A stretch of 64,000 bases of DNA, from assembly GCF_949628215.1 (NCBI RefSeq), contig NC_134280.1, forward strand, positions 52,974,621-53,038,620, in the 5' to 3' direction. The notes under the pieces are model-generated. The model saw nothing but the letters and a program-made list of their open reading frames with translations, was not told the origin of the DNA and searched no databases. Both the position numbers and the translations under genes were made by a program. Source of the stretch: Phalacrocorax aristotelis. Taxonomy: Eukaryota; Chordata; Aves; Suliformes; Phalacrocoracidae. Shown one piece after another: positions 1 through 35,200 of the stretch (positions are counted from its first letter, which is position 1; each line of letters opens with the position of its first letter).

Positions 1-8272
<8,272 letters not shown>

Positions 8273-8399
8273 AAGGAGGGATGCGGGGAGTCGCTGCATA
8301 TCCGGCTCAGCACTGCCTCCGGCTCGGCTTCCCTGGCGCTGGAGTTGCGGGAGGAGGGGAGGGTGGGGGGGCACCCATGGGCTAGGGATGGGCAGGGGG

Positions 8400-11300
8400 G
8401 GAGTTAGGGGCTGGGAAGGTCAACCTGCAGCCCCCTCCCTCCCCCCCCGAACACGTCCACGCAGGGGAGCTCCTCCGTGTCTCGGCGCTTCTCCTCACGT
8501 CCTCCCCACGGGGACGTCACCTCCTTGGAGCATCGTGGCAGCGCCCCGCTGGAGAATGGCATCTCCTGGGCCCCGGCGCGCCTTCCTCGGCCATCAGGAG
8601 GGGGTGCTCGGCCCCACTCTCCCCGGCATCATCCACAGAGACCTTTGCAGTGGGGACGTGCTGTAGCAGGGTTCGCTCCTTTGGGCCTGGGTGAAAACTT
8701 CCAGCAACTGTGGCAGGGGCATGTGGGAACAATGGGGACAGCGTGGTAAGGGGAGGTAGTGTCAATACAGAGCCATGGGGAAAAAAGTGCTTCGGTCATG
8801 GGATAAATTCGTGGGGGGTGGGGTGGGGGCGATAGATTCTGCCAGCACTGGGCAAATCCTGGTGTGGGCAGGAGCACGAGCACCCCAGCAGCAGGACACA
8901 AGGTATGCAGCTGCTTTAGGGGAGGGAGGTGCAGATGTCACAAAGGATGGACAAGCCCAGGAGGATCTGGCCATGCCCAGGCTTGGCACAGGATTAGGGA
9001 AATGCTTGCTGCCTCTCATTGCCAACTGCCCTGGGAGCTGCATGGAAAGCTGATTCTGGGGTGTTGTGGTAGCATCCTCCCAGGAATGTGATGCTGGAGA
9101 GCAGCTGGTGCCATTCAGGGACAGCTTGCAGGTCATTCAGGAGAACACAGCTGTGGCACAGGGAGGGTGAGGACATGAGGATATGCCGTGCCACCCTGCA
9201 GCAGTGGAGCCCGGCCTGGTGCAGGTGGCCTTGAGGCAGCAGCCACTTTGGCTGGGGCACTGGAGAAGGAGAGCAGAGAAATCCCAGAGTACTGGAAACC
9301 AGCAGGGTAGAACAAAAGTTTGCATGAGTGGTAACTACAGAGGAAGGGAAATCTTCTGGAAATGCCTTAATCCTACCCTCAAAGTGCTGAGCTAAGTAAT
9401 AAGGATGGTAATTCACTTGGCTGTTTGCAAGCAGGTTTGGTTCCTGCACAGGGGCACCCACCCTGTGTTCATCCCCCACAAGTTGGTGTGATGCGAGGGG
9501 ACTTCTTGCACAGCCACAGTGCTCCCAGGCTGGAGGCAGCCCAGTTTCCACGAGGCCTGTTTCATCCCTCTGAAGGCTCCTATGATGGTTAAAAAAGGAC
9601 AAATTGCCCTCTGGTTTGGGATTTATCGCTGCTGGAGCAGTGTTGGGTCCTGCCAAAGTAAAGAGGGTTTTATTAGTGCCTGTGATGAGACCCAGGTCTC
9701 CCTCCAAGAAGCTGCTATGGAACAGAAGCAGCACTGGGGTGAGAGTGATGTTCCCATGGGATTAAAATGTTTACAGGAGAGGCAGAGCTGCGGTCAGCTG
9801 TTTTCAGCTTTTTTGGAGGGCTTGGACAAATCTGCGATCCACAGCTGTGCAGAGCACCCTTCCCGCAGGCTCAGGAGGAACAACAAAACCCCTTGGATGC
9901 AGATTGCTGTCTGCCATAGGAGCTAATGGTGAGCCTGCTGTTCATTTGTCTAGGGAAAGTTGTGTAGGTATGGCTGCTCGTCTTAATGTCAGGCAGGAAT
10001 GGAGGTTAAGGAAAGAATATGGGAGGTCAAAGAGGGGGTCTGGAGGAGGCAAGAGGAGGCAGCAGGGTGGCGTAGGGGAACGTGGGATCAACAGAAGTAG
10101 GCGTGTACCCTGGGGTGGATAGGATTGAAAGGTCAGGGAGGGTGGATGGCTGTTTTTTCTCTTCTCTGGGTGCCTGATTAACCCTATGGTTTGTGGAGCA
10201 CTTTTGGGTTGTTGGGTTGGTATTTCATGATCTTTCTCAATGCTAAGTGAGAGGTTTATTACCATGGACCACAACAGCATATATGCAGCATCACCGGTTC
10301 AAAAACCATTCATATGACCCTTCAAAATTAGGGAACTGGCTTAAAAAATAATGACGCAAGGAAGAAAAAAAACCTTCAATATTCTGAATAATTTTAACAC
10401 TCCTCCTATTTTCTGGAGTCTTTAAAGGCCATGCATGCAAGCCCTCAACCATAAGGTCTAGGACCACCTTCCTTTCAAATAAAAACTGGGATGAGTATGA
10501 ATAATTGCCTGTATTACTGTGACATCCTTGTGCTAAGCATGGGATGAACAGAACAGAACGATGTTTCCTGCCCCAAAGCAATTATCCTGTAATCGTGTTA
10601 AAGACATGTGGGCTGTAGCATAATCAAGTGCTGTAAGACCCGTGAGAAAGTCTTCCATCTGAAATCCTACCCCAGCTCTCCAGAAAACCATTAGCAGGAC
10701 CTGCCCCTGCTTTTTTCTGAAGGAGAAAGCCCACAACCTCCTGAATGCTCTTTCCTATTCCCCTTATAAAATTCCTCAATGCTTTGCTAAGCCCCAAAAG
10801 CAGTAAGGTGGCCTGAGGATTGGAGGGGTAAATCTCATCTCCTCACTCTCCCTTGATCTCTGTCTCCTGTCCTCTAAGCTTTCAGTCTGCACTTCTTTTC
10901 CCTCCCAAAGAAACCTAAAAATAAATCCAAGAAAGAGCCAAAAAAGAAAACGCCACAAGCCCCCAAAACAACATTTTTCGTCATTGACGGTGAGTAAAAA
11001 TAGTTTCCCAGAACAACAAATTGCTGAGCCAACCAGATGAGCAAGTCATCTCCATAAATGAGGGGTCTCATCCTCCCTCTCCTTGGGCAGGTCCTTGTCT
11101 GAGCGGGCTTTTGGCAAAAGCCTCATCAGACCTAGGCTGGTGTCAGTTGAAGAAGGATCAGGCCCATGAAGACAGACCTGAGGGTCAGGGCCAAGCACCT
11201 TACTACTCAAGGGGACATATAATGAAAAATTTTATCTTCTTTGCATCAGCGGAGGCATTCAATAAAGAGTGAGTTATCAAATTGTCATGTGCATGGAGTT

Positions 11301-14300
11301 CTGCAGAGACAGAGCAGTAAATGGCGGGGGCGGGCAGCTGGTGTAAACCTGAGGATTTGCTGGGTAAGATAACATGGGGCTGCACGCAGGCTGCTTGTGG
11401 GGTGGAGTGTGCTCTGCTCCCTGCTGGAAAAGCAGGGGTGGACAATCCTGGCTCTTGGCTTCTCCAGCTCTTTGCCAAGATCAAGCCTGTGATTATTCCC
11501 GCTGAGATGTAATATTCAGTACTCGTGGCACGATTAAAGGCTCAGGCACAATCCCCCCAGCAGAAACAATGCCCTCATATTCCCATCGATAAATATTTGG
11601 CAGTGGACGACATGTTCTCCCCTTGGGCTATTGAGGAACGGTGGGCTGCATGATTGGTTTTCAGGACCCAGCCAGCCTTTTTGGGTTAAATAAACGTAGG
11701 AGAACAGCTGATTGGGCTATTAAGGCATCCTGGGGGAACAGAGGCTCAGGACGTGCCAGTGGGGAAATCAGTTAAGCTCTCTGTGTGCTTAGATCTGCGC
11801 TTGGAAAATGGGATGGGACTTGGCTGTATCTGTCTTGCTTATGCAGATGATGCTTTTTTCAAAGTAGGGATTAGCTCTTATCTTCCACCTGGCACATGAG
11901 GCCTTTATTCTGCATCAGAGTCTCCAGCTTTCATACAGCAGCGCTAGAACTAAAAATCACACAGCCAGGCAAGAGGTATGGATTTTTTCCAACATTTTGA
12001 AAAAATTCCCCCCATGTTCTTAATCACTGGGCTCTAGGAGCATAAGTTCCACATCCTAGTGGTTTTTAGGCTGGTCTTTAGAGTCTGGTGTTGGCTGTTA
12101 CAGGAACACTCTATGTCCCAAGTCGAGCAGCAGTTTGTTCCAACTAGCCCAGAGGGCCAGGGGACAGCTTGAATACCCTGCTGGAGGACTACCCTTGGCA
12201 ATACTCAGCCAGGGAGATGTGGCCCCAGGAGAAGGCTGTAGGCTAGGAGAGGTGCTGGGAGTGCCTGCTGCCCCAGTGGTGCTGGGCTAGGCAGGTGACA
12301 CTGGCATGTCATCCTGAAGAGGCTGGGTTATGTTTTAATACATTGAAAAAGACAAATCCGACAGGCTGTTATCATGTTTCCTTATCAGAGAGAAGGGAAG
12401 AAGCACTTCTGAACTACGTATGAGTCCGCCCAAGTGGGTGGCCAGATGTATTGGGCGAATGGGTCAGGGAACCACAATCTCTGGACTCTAAGAAGGAGTT
12501 TGGCATCCCAAACTGCTTAAGGAAAGACCACTCCCAGAGTTGAGGGGGGGAAATACTGTATTTTCTTTTCAATTTTCTATGATGAGACAGTAAACTGGAC
12601 AGCAAATTAGATTAAAAAAAACAACAACAACAAAACAAAACACTCACACGGTTAAAGTTTGCTTTAAAAATGCAAATAAAAGAACAAGGGGAGAAGACCC
12701 ATTCAGGGAAGACTACGATGAACTGCTCCTCCAGCCTATCCCAAGGTATGTCACTCAGGGCATTGTTCTGGGCCATGCTCTTTCTCCAGGCAGCAGTCTC
12801 CTGCCTGCCTGAGGACAGATACCAGCCCAGCCTTGAATTACTGCGGAGGCTATGATGCAGACAGCATAAGGCATTGCATGCCCAGCAGAACTGCGGCCTG
12901 ATTGCTTGTCCTGGGGCTGTGCTGCACTTAAATCTGATGCTGAAGAGGGTCAAAACCTGCTGCCAGTTCCATGTTGGGTTTCCCTCCTCAGGTCTGATTA
13001 GCAGATACCCAAGAGGCTGTCTCTGTCTCACCACGCTGGAGAAATCCTGCAGCTGGTAGATGACATATCAGGACTTGGAGGAGCTCTGGGCACTTAATCG
13101 GTGTGAAACCATGGCTCTCCGGAGAGGTGCTGAATATCTGATGATTTTGGAGTACTTATTGATTTTTTTTTTTTTTCAGTAACACACTACTGTTCTCTAG
13201 CCACTCTGCAACACATGTCCTTAGGCTTCCAGTTGTGGGGTTGCAGGTGAAGACTATAAGCAGGCCGAAGCAAGCTTTGGGAGCAGCACTTGTTGCATCT
13301 GGGGTTGCAGGGGACAATGCACGCATCAGAAATGTGTCCAGCCCTGTCCCCATTGCCCACACCAGACCCCTCCAAGGCGTGAGGCATAGTTACAAAGCCA
13401 AACTGATCAGTTGCAGTGGGTGGGGACAGGGGACATCTGCAGGCTACATGCTCATTGTCCTCCCATAGTCCTCACCGTGGGACCTCTTCCCCTCCTGTGC
13501 CTCTGATGCTTGTGGTAAATTCAGTATTGCGGATGATGTATATGCATTTCACCAGGCATAACCATCTATTCACCCACTGCCCAAAGGCCTTTCTTGGGAG
13601 CTTCCTTGGCCCTACTGGTACTGCTGCCAGGATTATAGTGAATTTTAGTGAGCCTGGATTTTATCATCTGTTTTGCCTGGTCTGGGGTCATGGATGGTGC
13701 TGATCTGGTCCTCTTGCCACCCTCAGCTTTGCCTCTTACCTGCTGCCACTCCCTTACTTCAGGACCTGATCCAGCACACTGGGAAAGTGAAGTGAGTCTT
13801 TTACTCCCAGCACCGGCTGAGATTCTTGGCAGACTTCCTTCTGTTTTCCAGTACTGCTTAAAACTCACTTTATTGTCCTCCCAGCTCCACCAGTGTTTGC
13901 CTATTGACACCAGCCTGGTAAAGCAAGTAGCTCCATACACGCAGATCTTGGCTCTCTGGGAGGATCTGCGAACACAGCTAAATCAGCTACAACCTCTCCG
14001 AAGCAGGATTGTGCCTCACTCCGTCTGCAACACAGGGTGGACATGAACAGAGCTCTTGCCAGCATTAGTAAGGTAGAAAGCAGGTAAGGAGGGTGTTAAA
14101 AGCAGTTGTGTGCGCAGGGAAAGCGAACACAGCTGGACACCACATCCAGCAGCTGCCACGGCACCCTCCCGCCTGGGAGGCTTCCTGGCTTTGCCAACTG
14201 TGTCTTGAGGTTTGGGCAGTTCAAAATACTGTGAATAATGTTTCCAAAAGGTCTTATGTGGCTGACAAATACCTACAGATTTTATCAGTGTGATTTCGGC

Positions 14301-15206
14301 TTATAGATCACAGTTGCTTTAGGAAATATTATTCTCAACCCACTGGCTGCGGATGAAGCTGGGAAGATCTGCAGTTTGGGGAACCTGGGAGAAATTCACC
14401 AAACTCAAGAGAACCTGTGTCAAGTGACTTTTCTCAGCAGAAAGCTGGGCCCTCATGGCCGTGAATTCAAGTGACCTCTATTAAATCCTATCTTGACCCC
14501 TTTATATTCTTGCTCCCTGAATAGTCCCACGGGCTGGAGACCCCCTATGAATCCCTGTCTTGTTAGGTCAGGCACGCAGACATCATGCCTCCAGCTCTCT
14601 CACTAGTGCCATCACAACACAAAAACACACCTCCAAAGCCCTAAGGCTCTGAAACTCAACCTGTTGGGCACATTACCGTGATCCCCATCACTCCAGCCCA
14701 GGACACACTCTCCCAGGACCAAGCCAGCACAAACCTATTGTGAAATGACCTAGTGGTTGCTGCTTCAACCAGTCATGGAGGGGTGATGAAGAAAGTTTCT
14801 CCTCCCCCAGCCACTTCCCCAATTCATCAGTGAAAAAGCAAGAACTAAATAACGTGCCAGAGAGCCTTCCCCATCCCTCTTCTCCAGCGCAGAAGCCCAA
14901 ACCCAAGAGCAGCCACACAGGCTATCTGCATGAACAGAGGTGCCGGGGGTTGACTCCAGCCAGCTGCCCTTCCCGGGAAGGAGACCAGGGCTGGGAGACA
15001 TAAGAGGTCCTTGTTCAGCTCTGAGAATCATTCTTAAAAACAAATACTGGAAGACCTACCAATAAAGCAAGTGGCTACTCCAGCTGGAGTTGTTAACTAG
15101 AGACCTCCCAGCACCACTTACTCACTGGAGGGGAAAAAGTAGCTAGCAGGGCACTAATGACTATTTTCCATGTAATTTTGTATCTAGTTCAATTTCTTTT
15201 TCTTTT
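8400..15206. other. Intergenic interval between IFITM10 and CTSD
   Basis: IFITM10 (5' end) and CTSD (3' end) are both on the minus strand, and about 7 kb lies between them. No exon chain with matching splice phases was found. A 246-residue minus-strand open frame at 8994-9734 has no recognisable domain. Simple features include a CAA/CAAA-rich tract near 12615-12645 and a run of 14 T at 13163-13176. A plus-strand AATAAA occurs near 15061 without an associated gene. Confidence 0.5.
13163..13176. repeat. T14 homopolymer
   Basis: Run of 14 T followed by CAG on the plus strand. It looks like a splice acceptor, but no coding exon follows it. Confidence 0.85.
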
Positions 15207-15212
15207 TTTATT
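15207..15212 (-). terminator. Candidate CTSD polyadenylation signal (AATAAA)
   Basis: Minus-strand AATAAA about 100 bases beyond the CTSD stop codon. It is the nearest canonical hexamer. A longer 3' UTR using a more distant signal (for example near 13869) is possible. Confidence 0.45.
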
Positions 15213-15308
15213 TTTTCCTTTCCACTCACTGTGTTTCTAATCCTGGTAATCTTTCTCTATGGCTCCTGTGCATGTGTGTGTGTGGCAGGGGCAGTGGGGA
15301 TCAGGCGC

Positions 15309-29000
<13,692 letters not shown>

Positions 29001-29131
29001 GGCGGCGATGACGGTGGTGGCTGGCGGGTGACGGAGGCCGGAGGGTCCCGCCGATGGGAGGCCGCAACGCCACACCCGGCCGCCTTCCCTGTTTTTGTAG
29101 GAGCGGAGGCCCCTCTCCAGGGATTTTTCGA

Positions 29132-29141
29132 GTCAGCTGAC
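29132..29141. promoter_or_regulatory. Palindromic E-box GTCAGCTGAC in CTSD promoter
   Basis: Perfect ten-base palindrome with CAGCTG core, about 130 bases upstream of the CTSD ATG. It is a possible bHLH site; function is inferred from the motif only. Confidence 0.45.
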
Positions 29142-29164
29142 GGTCTAAAATTGCAACCGGCGGC

Positions 29165-29174
29165 GTCACGTGAG
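29165..29174. promoter_or_regulatory. CLEAR-type E-box in CTSD promoter
   Basis: GTCACGTGAG, one base from the CLEAR consensus GTCACGTGAC bound by TFEB/TFE3/MITF, lies about 165 bases upstream of the CTSD ATG. CTSD is a known member of the CLEAR lysosomal gene network in mammals, so location and sequence agree. The core CACGTG is at 29167-29172. Confidence 0.7.
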
Positions 29175-29191
29175 GGCGGGCCGGGGCGGGG
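29174..29191. promoter_or_regulatory. GC boxes in CTSD promoter
   Basis: GGGCGG and GGGGCGGGG lie side by side next to the CLEAR-type site. These are classical Sp1-family sites, as expected for a housekeeping lysosomal gene. Confidence 0.6.
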
Positions 29192-29273
29192 GCACCCGCG
29201 TGGGGTGCGGGGCCCAGGGTGCCGCCTCACGCACCCCCCCAGTCCCCAGGCCTGACCCCCGGCACCTTGGCCG

Positions 29274-29282
29274 TGACTCAGC
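29274..29282. promoter_or_regulatory. TGACTCAGC (AP-1 / NF-E2-like site)
   Basis: The string TGACTCAGC matches the core of Maf/NF-E2/NRF2-type and AP-1 elements, about 275 bases upstream of the CTSD start codon. Role inferred only. Confidence 0.35.
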
Positions 29283-32200
29283 CTCCAGGAAAAGGGGAAT
29301 AAACGCCATTAAATAAATCACGAGGTGCCTGGCTGGCTGCGCGTGCTTGTTTTTGTTGTGCCTTTAACTTCCTTCTTGTTTTTTGTTTTTTTCTTTTGGT
29401 TGTTGTTCTTTCCAGGTTTTCTGTCTTTTCTCTCTTCCCTGGGGAGGTGATGGGGCACACCCCCCAGCAGCAGCCTCCCAAAATCCTGCTGAGTACACTA
29501 CCCCCCATCATGGGGGCTCAGCCTGCCAGAAGCCCACGCCTGCTCATGGCACTTGGCCACCTACCTGTTGTCACCAGTGGGGTTTAGTTTTGCAGCTGGG
29601 CCCACAGGGATGTCTGCACCCCCCATGATTCTCCCTGGCCCCAGGACACACTCAGTTTGGGGGGACTCATCGCTCTGGGCTGGGTTTTTTGGGGAGAGAT
29701 GGGTGTATCCTGGACCATAGCTTGTTTGGGAGGTGCCGGGGGGGTGCCAAAGCAGTCGTGCCCCCCCTCAAAATGTCACCCTTGTGGTACCAGGCCACCT
29801 ACAGCCACTAAGGATGGTGGTGGGCAGAGCCCAGGGAGGCACGGGCCACCAGGAGACCCTGAGGTCCCCCCCCACTGCAGGATGCATTGGGGAGCGTCAG
29901 GACAGGCTCTTTACCACTCCCAGGGTGTCACAGCAGGGCTCAGAGGTGCCACCCTGTCGGTTTGGGAGGTGGTGGACAGAGCTAATCTCTACCCTCTTTC
30001 ACCCTGACTGAGCTCTTACAGCCATGAGACCAGCTGGGAAAAAAAACCCACAAGAACTGTAGCCGCTTTTCCTTCCAAGTCCTGAGGGCTAGGGGTATTT
30101 GTTTTCTGTTCCTGCTTGGTCCCAGCCTTGGGGACAGGAAAGCAGCAGCCCATGGGACAAGCTGGGCACTCTGCTGGGATGGGGGTCTCCAGGCTTCATG
30201 GTGGGGTCCCTGCCCCTTGCCTGCCTCCTTCATGTTCATGCAACTTCTAGAAAATCACTGGGTCATGCTGCTGGCACCTTGCTCGCACCATGTTGTCCCT
30301 GCTCTCCCTCCCTGAGCTTCTTCCATCCTCCCATGGTTTCATGAAGCATCCCACTGACCTGGGTCTGTGCCCACCACCCCCAAGTTTTGGTTTGTGCTGA
30401 GTGTTTTTAGGGGGTATCTCTGCCCTGGGCTGTGTCTTGTCCCACCAGCTGTCCAAGTTGCTGTGCCTTGGTCAAGCTGGGGATATCAGGAAACCTACTG
30501 CCTCCTCGTGGGATGTGGCACCCACCAAGATGAGGTTTTCCAGAGCAATGGCTGTAGGCATTGGCTGAGCCTGCTGGGTCCCGTTATTTCAGCCAGCCCC
30601 CGCTTCCCTCCTGCCCTACAGGCACGTGGTCAAGGCGAGTGCCACTGACCCTGAGTCAGCAAAACCTGGCACCCTCCCAGCCCCAAGGCACTGTATGACT
30701 CAGCAAAACCCTGCACAGCTCTTTTTGGGCAAGGGGCCAAGGCATGGCAGGTCCCCAGTACCTGTAGCCCAACCCCGGAGGCATCACTGCTGCCGTGGGC
30801 TCCAGCTTGGGGGTATCCCCCTGTCCCCCTGGGTACCAGCAATCCCAGCGCTGAGTGTCTCCAGGTGGGAGTGGGTCAGACATGAAGTAACCCAACCAAG
30901 GTGCCACCCAAGCAAACCCACCCTCTCCAAGGGCCCTAAACCCCCTTGCAAATGTGCTTTGCAGACAAAAGGGCTAGTCCTGACGCCAGCCCTGGGGCTC
31001 CTCTACACCCTTTCAGGCTTTCCCAGAGCCCACAGTGGAGCTGGCAAGGTACCAGCACTCCTCCCTCCTCTTTGAAGTGGTTGGGAAACTGGAGCCAGCT
31101 GGGCAATGTGCACCTGGCCTCCAGGCTGGGCACCTGCGGCAGCTCCCCCACGAGTGTTTCCAGTCCAGCCAGTCTCTCCCAGCACCCCATGGCTATAGAG
31201 CAGGCTCTGGTGTGCAGGGATGGGCTGGTGAGGACATCATGCCATGCTAGCTCTGTACCATCATGCACTGCAGTGCACAGTCTTTCAGGAGGGTCAATCC
31301 GTCTGGACCTAGCCGGTGTCTGTTTTTTTAATTCCAATGGATTAAGGGCAATCTTTGCTGTAAATAAAGCTGTTTTGAATGAGCCTTTGCTTGGGCTTTG
31401 TGGTAGCAGGGCTCATGTCTGCATCCAGTGCTGCTCTCGTACCAGTGTGAGAGTGTCACTGCTTTTAGATGTGCTTCTTTAAGCAACTTATGTGTCCATT
31501 GCACCAGTGAGCCCAGACACTTCCCAATGATTTATTGGGAAAAAGAGAGGATGGGGCTGTGTCAGGGAATGTTACGCTACTGATCCTCTCCTGGGTGATT
31601 GCAGGATGGGAAGGGACCAGGAGGCTTATCCCCAGAATGTTTAATTTGTTTCCAGGCCTTGGCACTGGTGGTTTTGGAGCTGACACTGCTGTGCCTGCAT
31701 GCTGGGGGACTGGAGGCCCCAGCAAGGAGCCAGGATTTCTGCATTCAGGCTCCCTCAGCATCTCTGTGAGATGTTTGCCCTGATGCTAAGGCCTTGAGGG
31801 CACAGTGGGGATGTTTAACCAGGAGCTGGGAGCATGTCTGGGTATCTATAAGCTGGGACTGTGAGAGTTGCACTGTGTTAACTTCAAAAGATAGACTGGC
31901 ATGAGCCCGGGTTTGGGGGTTTTTACACATTTTTTCCTGTTTGCGGAGCAAGACCCACAGTGCTGCAGCTGAGGCATCTGGAGCAGGCAGAGATGCGCAC
32001 GCTGAGGGACTCGTTCCTCCTTGCTCCTATTTTCAGCACGGTGGATGAACCCCTTCCCTTGCTGGCTTCTGTCCCTGGCCCCGCACATCCCCCCTGGCTC
32101 CAGGGGGTGAGCTGGAGCATGGTGCCTGGCAGCAGCTGCTGTGGGCGTGAGGTGACACGCCCCTGGGAGCGGGTGTGCTTTCACAACCTTGATCCCTGCT

Positions 32201-35200
32201 GGAGAGGATTCCCAAAGAGGGGGACGAATGACTCAGCTCTGGCAGCTCCCATGGGGAGGTACACCCCATCCCCATCCCAGGGAGACTGGGGTCCCCTCTG
32301 TGGGTGGCGACAGGATGTGCCACCTGTACTTTGCCATGTGGATGGGGACCTGACACCACATAGTTTCAAACACCATATTTTCGGGGGGGGCGGGTCTTGC
32401 AACTTCCCCGCCTGCAGTCTGGCAGCACTAGCAGGAATGATACGGCAGCCTCTTTCTCCTTTCGTTTGGCTGTCCATTTGTGTTCGCCCTTTCCTTCACT
32501 CTTTTTTAAAAATGTATTTATCACAGCAGTAGCCAATGCCCTGAACTACAATGGCCTAAAGGGCAAGGAAATCTTCAGTTCAGAAAGACTGATTATTTTT
32601 TGTCTAAGAGGTGTTAAATGCAAAGCTGTGGGTGGGATTTCTAGAGGATGAATGTCTTCTTCATATTCAGAAAAATGCTTTTGGGATCTTGCAGCTCATT
32701 GCTAAAGGAAAAACGAAAACTATTCCTTGGTCTGAGCTGAGCACAGTCTACATGTGCACAAGCCCAGGCAGGTCTGGCTGCAAACACCCTGACTCTGACT
32801 CAAGGTCCCAGTGCCGGTGTGAAGCTGCAGGATGCAGCTAATCAGTGTAGCCTGATTTACCAGCCTCAAGCCCCCGAGCGAAGTGGTGGTAACATTTTCC
32901 CAGCATGGTGCCAGGACCTCACCCACTCTCAATGCCATTTCCTAAACTGACATAGAGTTTGCAAGGCAAGGGTGCATTTTCCAGTGGCACTTGCACATCC
33001 CAGATTATACCCTTTTTCTGGGTGACACCTGCAAAAGCAAGCCTGAAGGTGCTTTAGTAGCAGCTCCAGCTGATGGGAAATCCAGGAGCATGGAAGGGGT
33101 TTCGTGGAGCACAGCAGAGGGACTTATCTAGGCCCTGGCCACCATGTCCCAGTGCTTCGGGTGGTGGGGGAGATGTCCTGGTCATCGCTGGCAGTGGCAA
33201 TCCCTGGTCTGTCAGTGCTGACTGGCTGGGGCTGGTTTGGAGGCAGAGCTGGCTGGCAGCCTGCTTAAACATTTTTTGGCTGCCAACATGGGCTGCAGTG
33301 ACCTTGGGGAGATGCTAAGTGGAGTTGCAAAAGGCTTAGGATGGGTGGTAATTATTCCCTTGGTGCCTCTCACACTGCAAACCCTGATCCTCATGGTGGG
33401 TGAGGGTGGCTTGCTGGTGGCCAGATGTTACGGCTGGGTGTCATGATGGGCAGGAGCCCTGAGCATGGCTCCGTCCCCATCAGGGCTGTCTGCAGCAGCC
33501 TTTGAGCATGGGGGTACAGCCCAGTGGACCTTCTCTGTCATATTCTGCTCTTCCAGCCTTTCCCCTAGCTACTTAAAAAAAAAAAAAAGAAGGCTTTATG
33601 CTTATGGTCTTCAAGCCTGTGAGCTGCCCTGGTGTCTTCCCTAGGGCTTACTTGTATGCCACTGTGCCTTGCTGGGCTGCTGCCAAACTCAGCATCATGC
33701 GCCCCCGTGTCCCACGCTCTCCATGGCCCTGCCCAAATCCCCACCACCCCCGTGCCACCTGCCCATGCCTGATCCTGCTTGGCATCGGACATCCTTCCAC
33801 ATCCCCCAGCCCATCCTCCCCCGCACTGGGGACACGCCCAGCACCTGTCTCGGGGAGGAGGGGGCCTGCCTCACCCCATCTGTGAGCCCTGTCTGCTCCT
33901 CGGGCAGGGATCTCGTGGTGTTTGCCTCACCTGAGTTATTTTGCAGCAGGCTGAAATTGCTGGGGATGGGCAACAACAACCACGGCAGGCAATGGCAGCA
34001 GGTACCGTGACCGGCAGCTGACAGGATGGGGTGGTAAGTGGCAATGATGGCATAGATCCACTGACTCCCACGCCAGGATGTGAATGGGAGCACCGGGATC
34101 CAACTCACCTCATCGCCTGCCTTGAGCAATCCCTGCTGTGGTCCCTGGGTCCTCACAAGCCTGGCTTGGGGCAGAGGGTATTGGCTTACAGGTGGGATCT
34201 CCATGCATAATGCAGATATGTGCCTCCAACCTCATCCAAGCATGCCATCCATCTCATTTTCTTGGCCAGCCCTAGATGTCGTTTAATTATTTCCTTTAAT
34301 TTCCATCTGAAGTTGCCTCAAGAAGATCATCATTTATGCAATTACATCTCCATGTGACAAACCACAAAAGCAATTGAGCCTTCTGGTCCTGGGAGGAGTG
34401 TGGGCTTGGAAAGACGAGGGTCGATACCCCATGGTGACCTAAGGATCGGTTTAAAATGGCAATGTGTTTCCTTGGAGTGGGAGCAACAACTTGGCTCCTT
34501 TTTGGGGAATCAATCCTGACCTCCTGGGGCAGGTGCTGCTGTGTGAATATGCCCATAAAGGTTCTTAATTCCCACCTATTTACTGTCACCTTTCCGCTAA
34601 GTACCACCTTCACTTGCGATCACAGCCAGCATTTTTCAGCGTGCCTGTCTGGGGTTAAGATCTTGAACTCATGTTTAAGCACCTTGGCAAAAACAGTCTG
34701 TGGCTTTGCACACTCTCTCTAAGCTTCTGCATGCAAAACACCCTGTTCATAATTATTTGCAGCATGGGACTTGGCATCTCAGCCTCTCTGACTGCAAACC
34801 CCTGAGTGTTTTGCAAGGAGCTCTGCGACCAGGGTGGTTTAGGGTTAGGTCAAAAATGTGAAGATGCTTGCCCTGTGCTCACGGACAAAGGTTCTTGTAG
34901 GTTGTGGGTGGAGGGAGGTGCAGGCGCATCCCTGGCAGACACCACAGCTGTGACCAGGTCTTGCAGCCTCTGTCATCCTTTCCTGCTGCAGCCAGGAGAC
35001 AATAAAACTGAATGGCTCAGACATTGCCAATGCAGATGCCTGTTAGCAGCTAAACACCTGCCAATCTTCCCCCCCCCCCGCCCCCGCAGCACCACCTTTT
35101 CATAAAAAATTCCTTTCTCTGTCACAGTGCTAGGTTGGTTTTTTTAGTGTTGCCACCCTAAATTTACTGGTGAAGTGAGTGGAGGATTAAGGGAACACTC

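Noticed and set aside
8273-8305. ATG at 8298 leading to donor GTGAGT as IFITM10 exon 1
   Set aside because: The ATG frame exits in phase 0, whereas the exon at 7295 needs two bases from upstream; the in-phase frame has no ATG and no resemblance to the human N-terminus.
8994-9734. 246-residue open frame on the minus strand
   Set aside because: No recognisable domain, no splice or promoter context, and residue composition typical of chance translation of GC-rich DNA.
13163-13260. Exon after the T14-CAG acceptor-like signal
   Set aside because: No frame behind it leads to a supported donor or recognisable protein.
31960-32532. 190-residue plus-strand open frame as a gene
   Set aside because: Apart from one short helix-like segment there is nothing protein-like, and no flanking gene signals.
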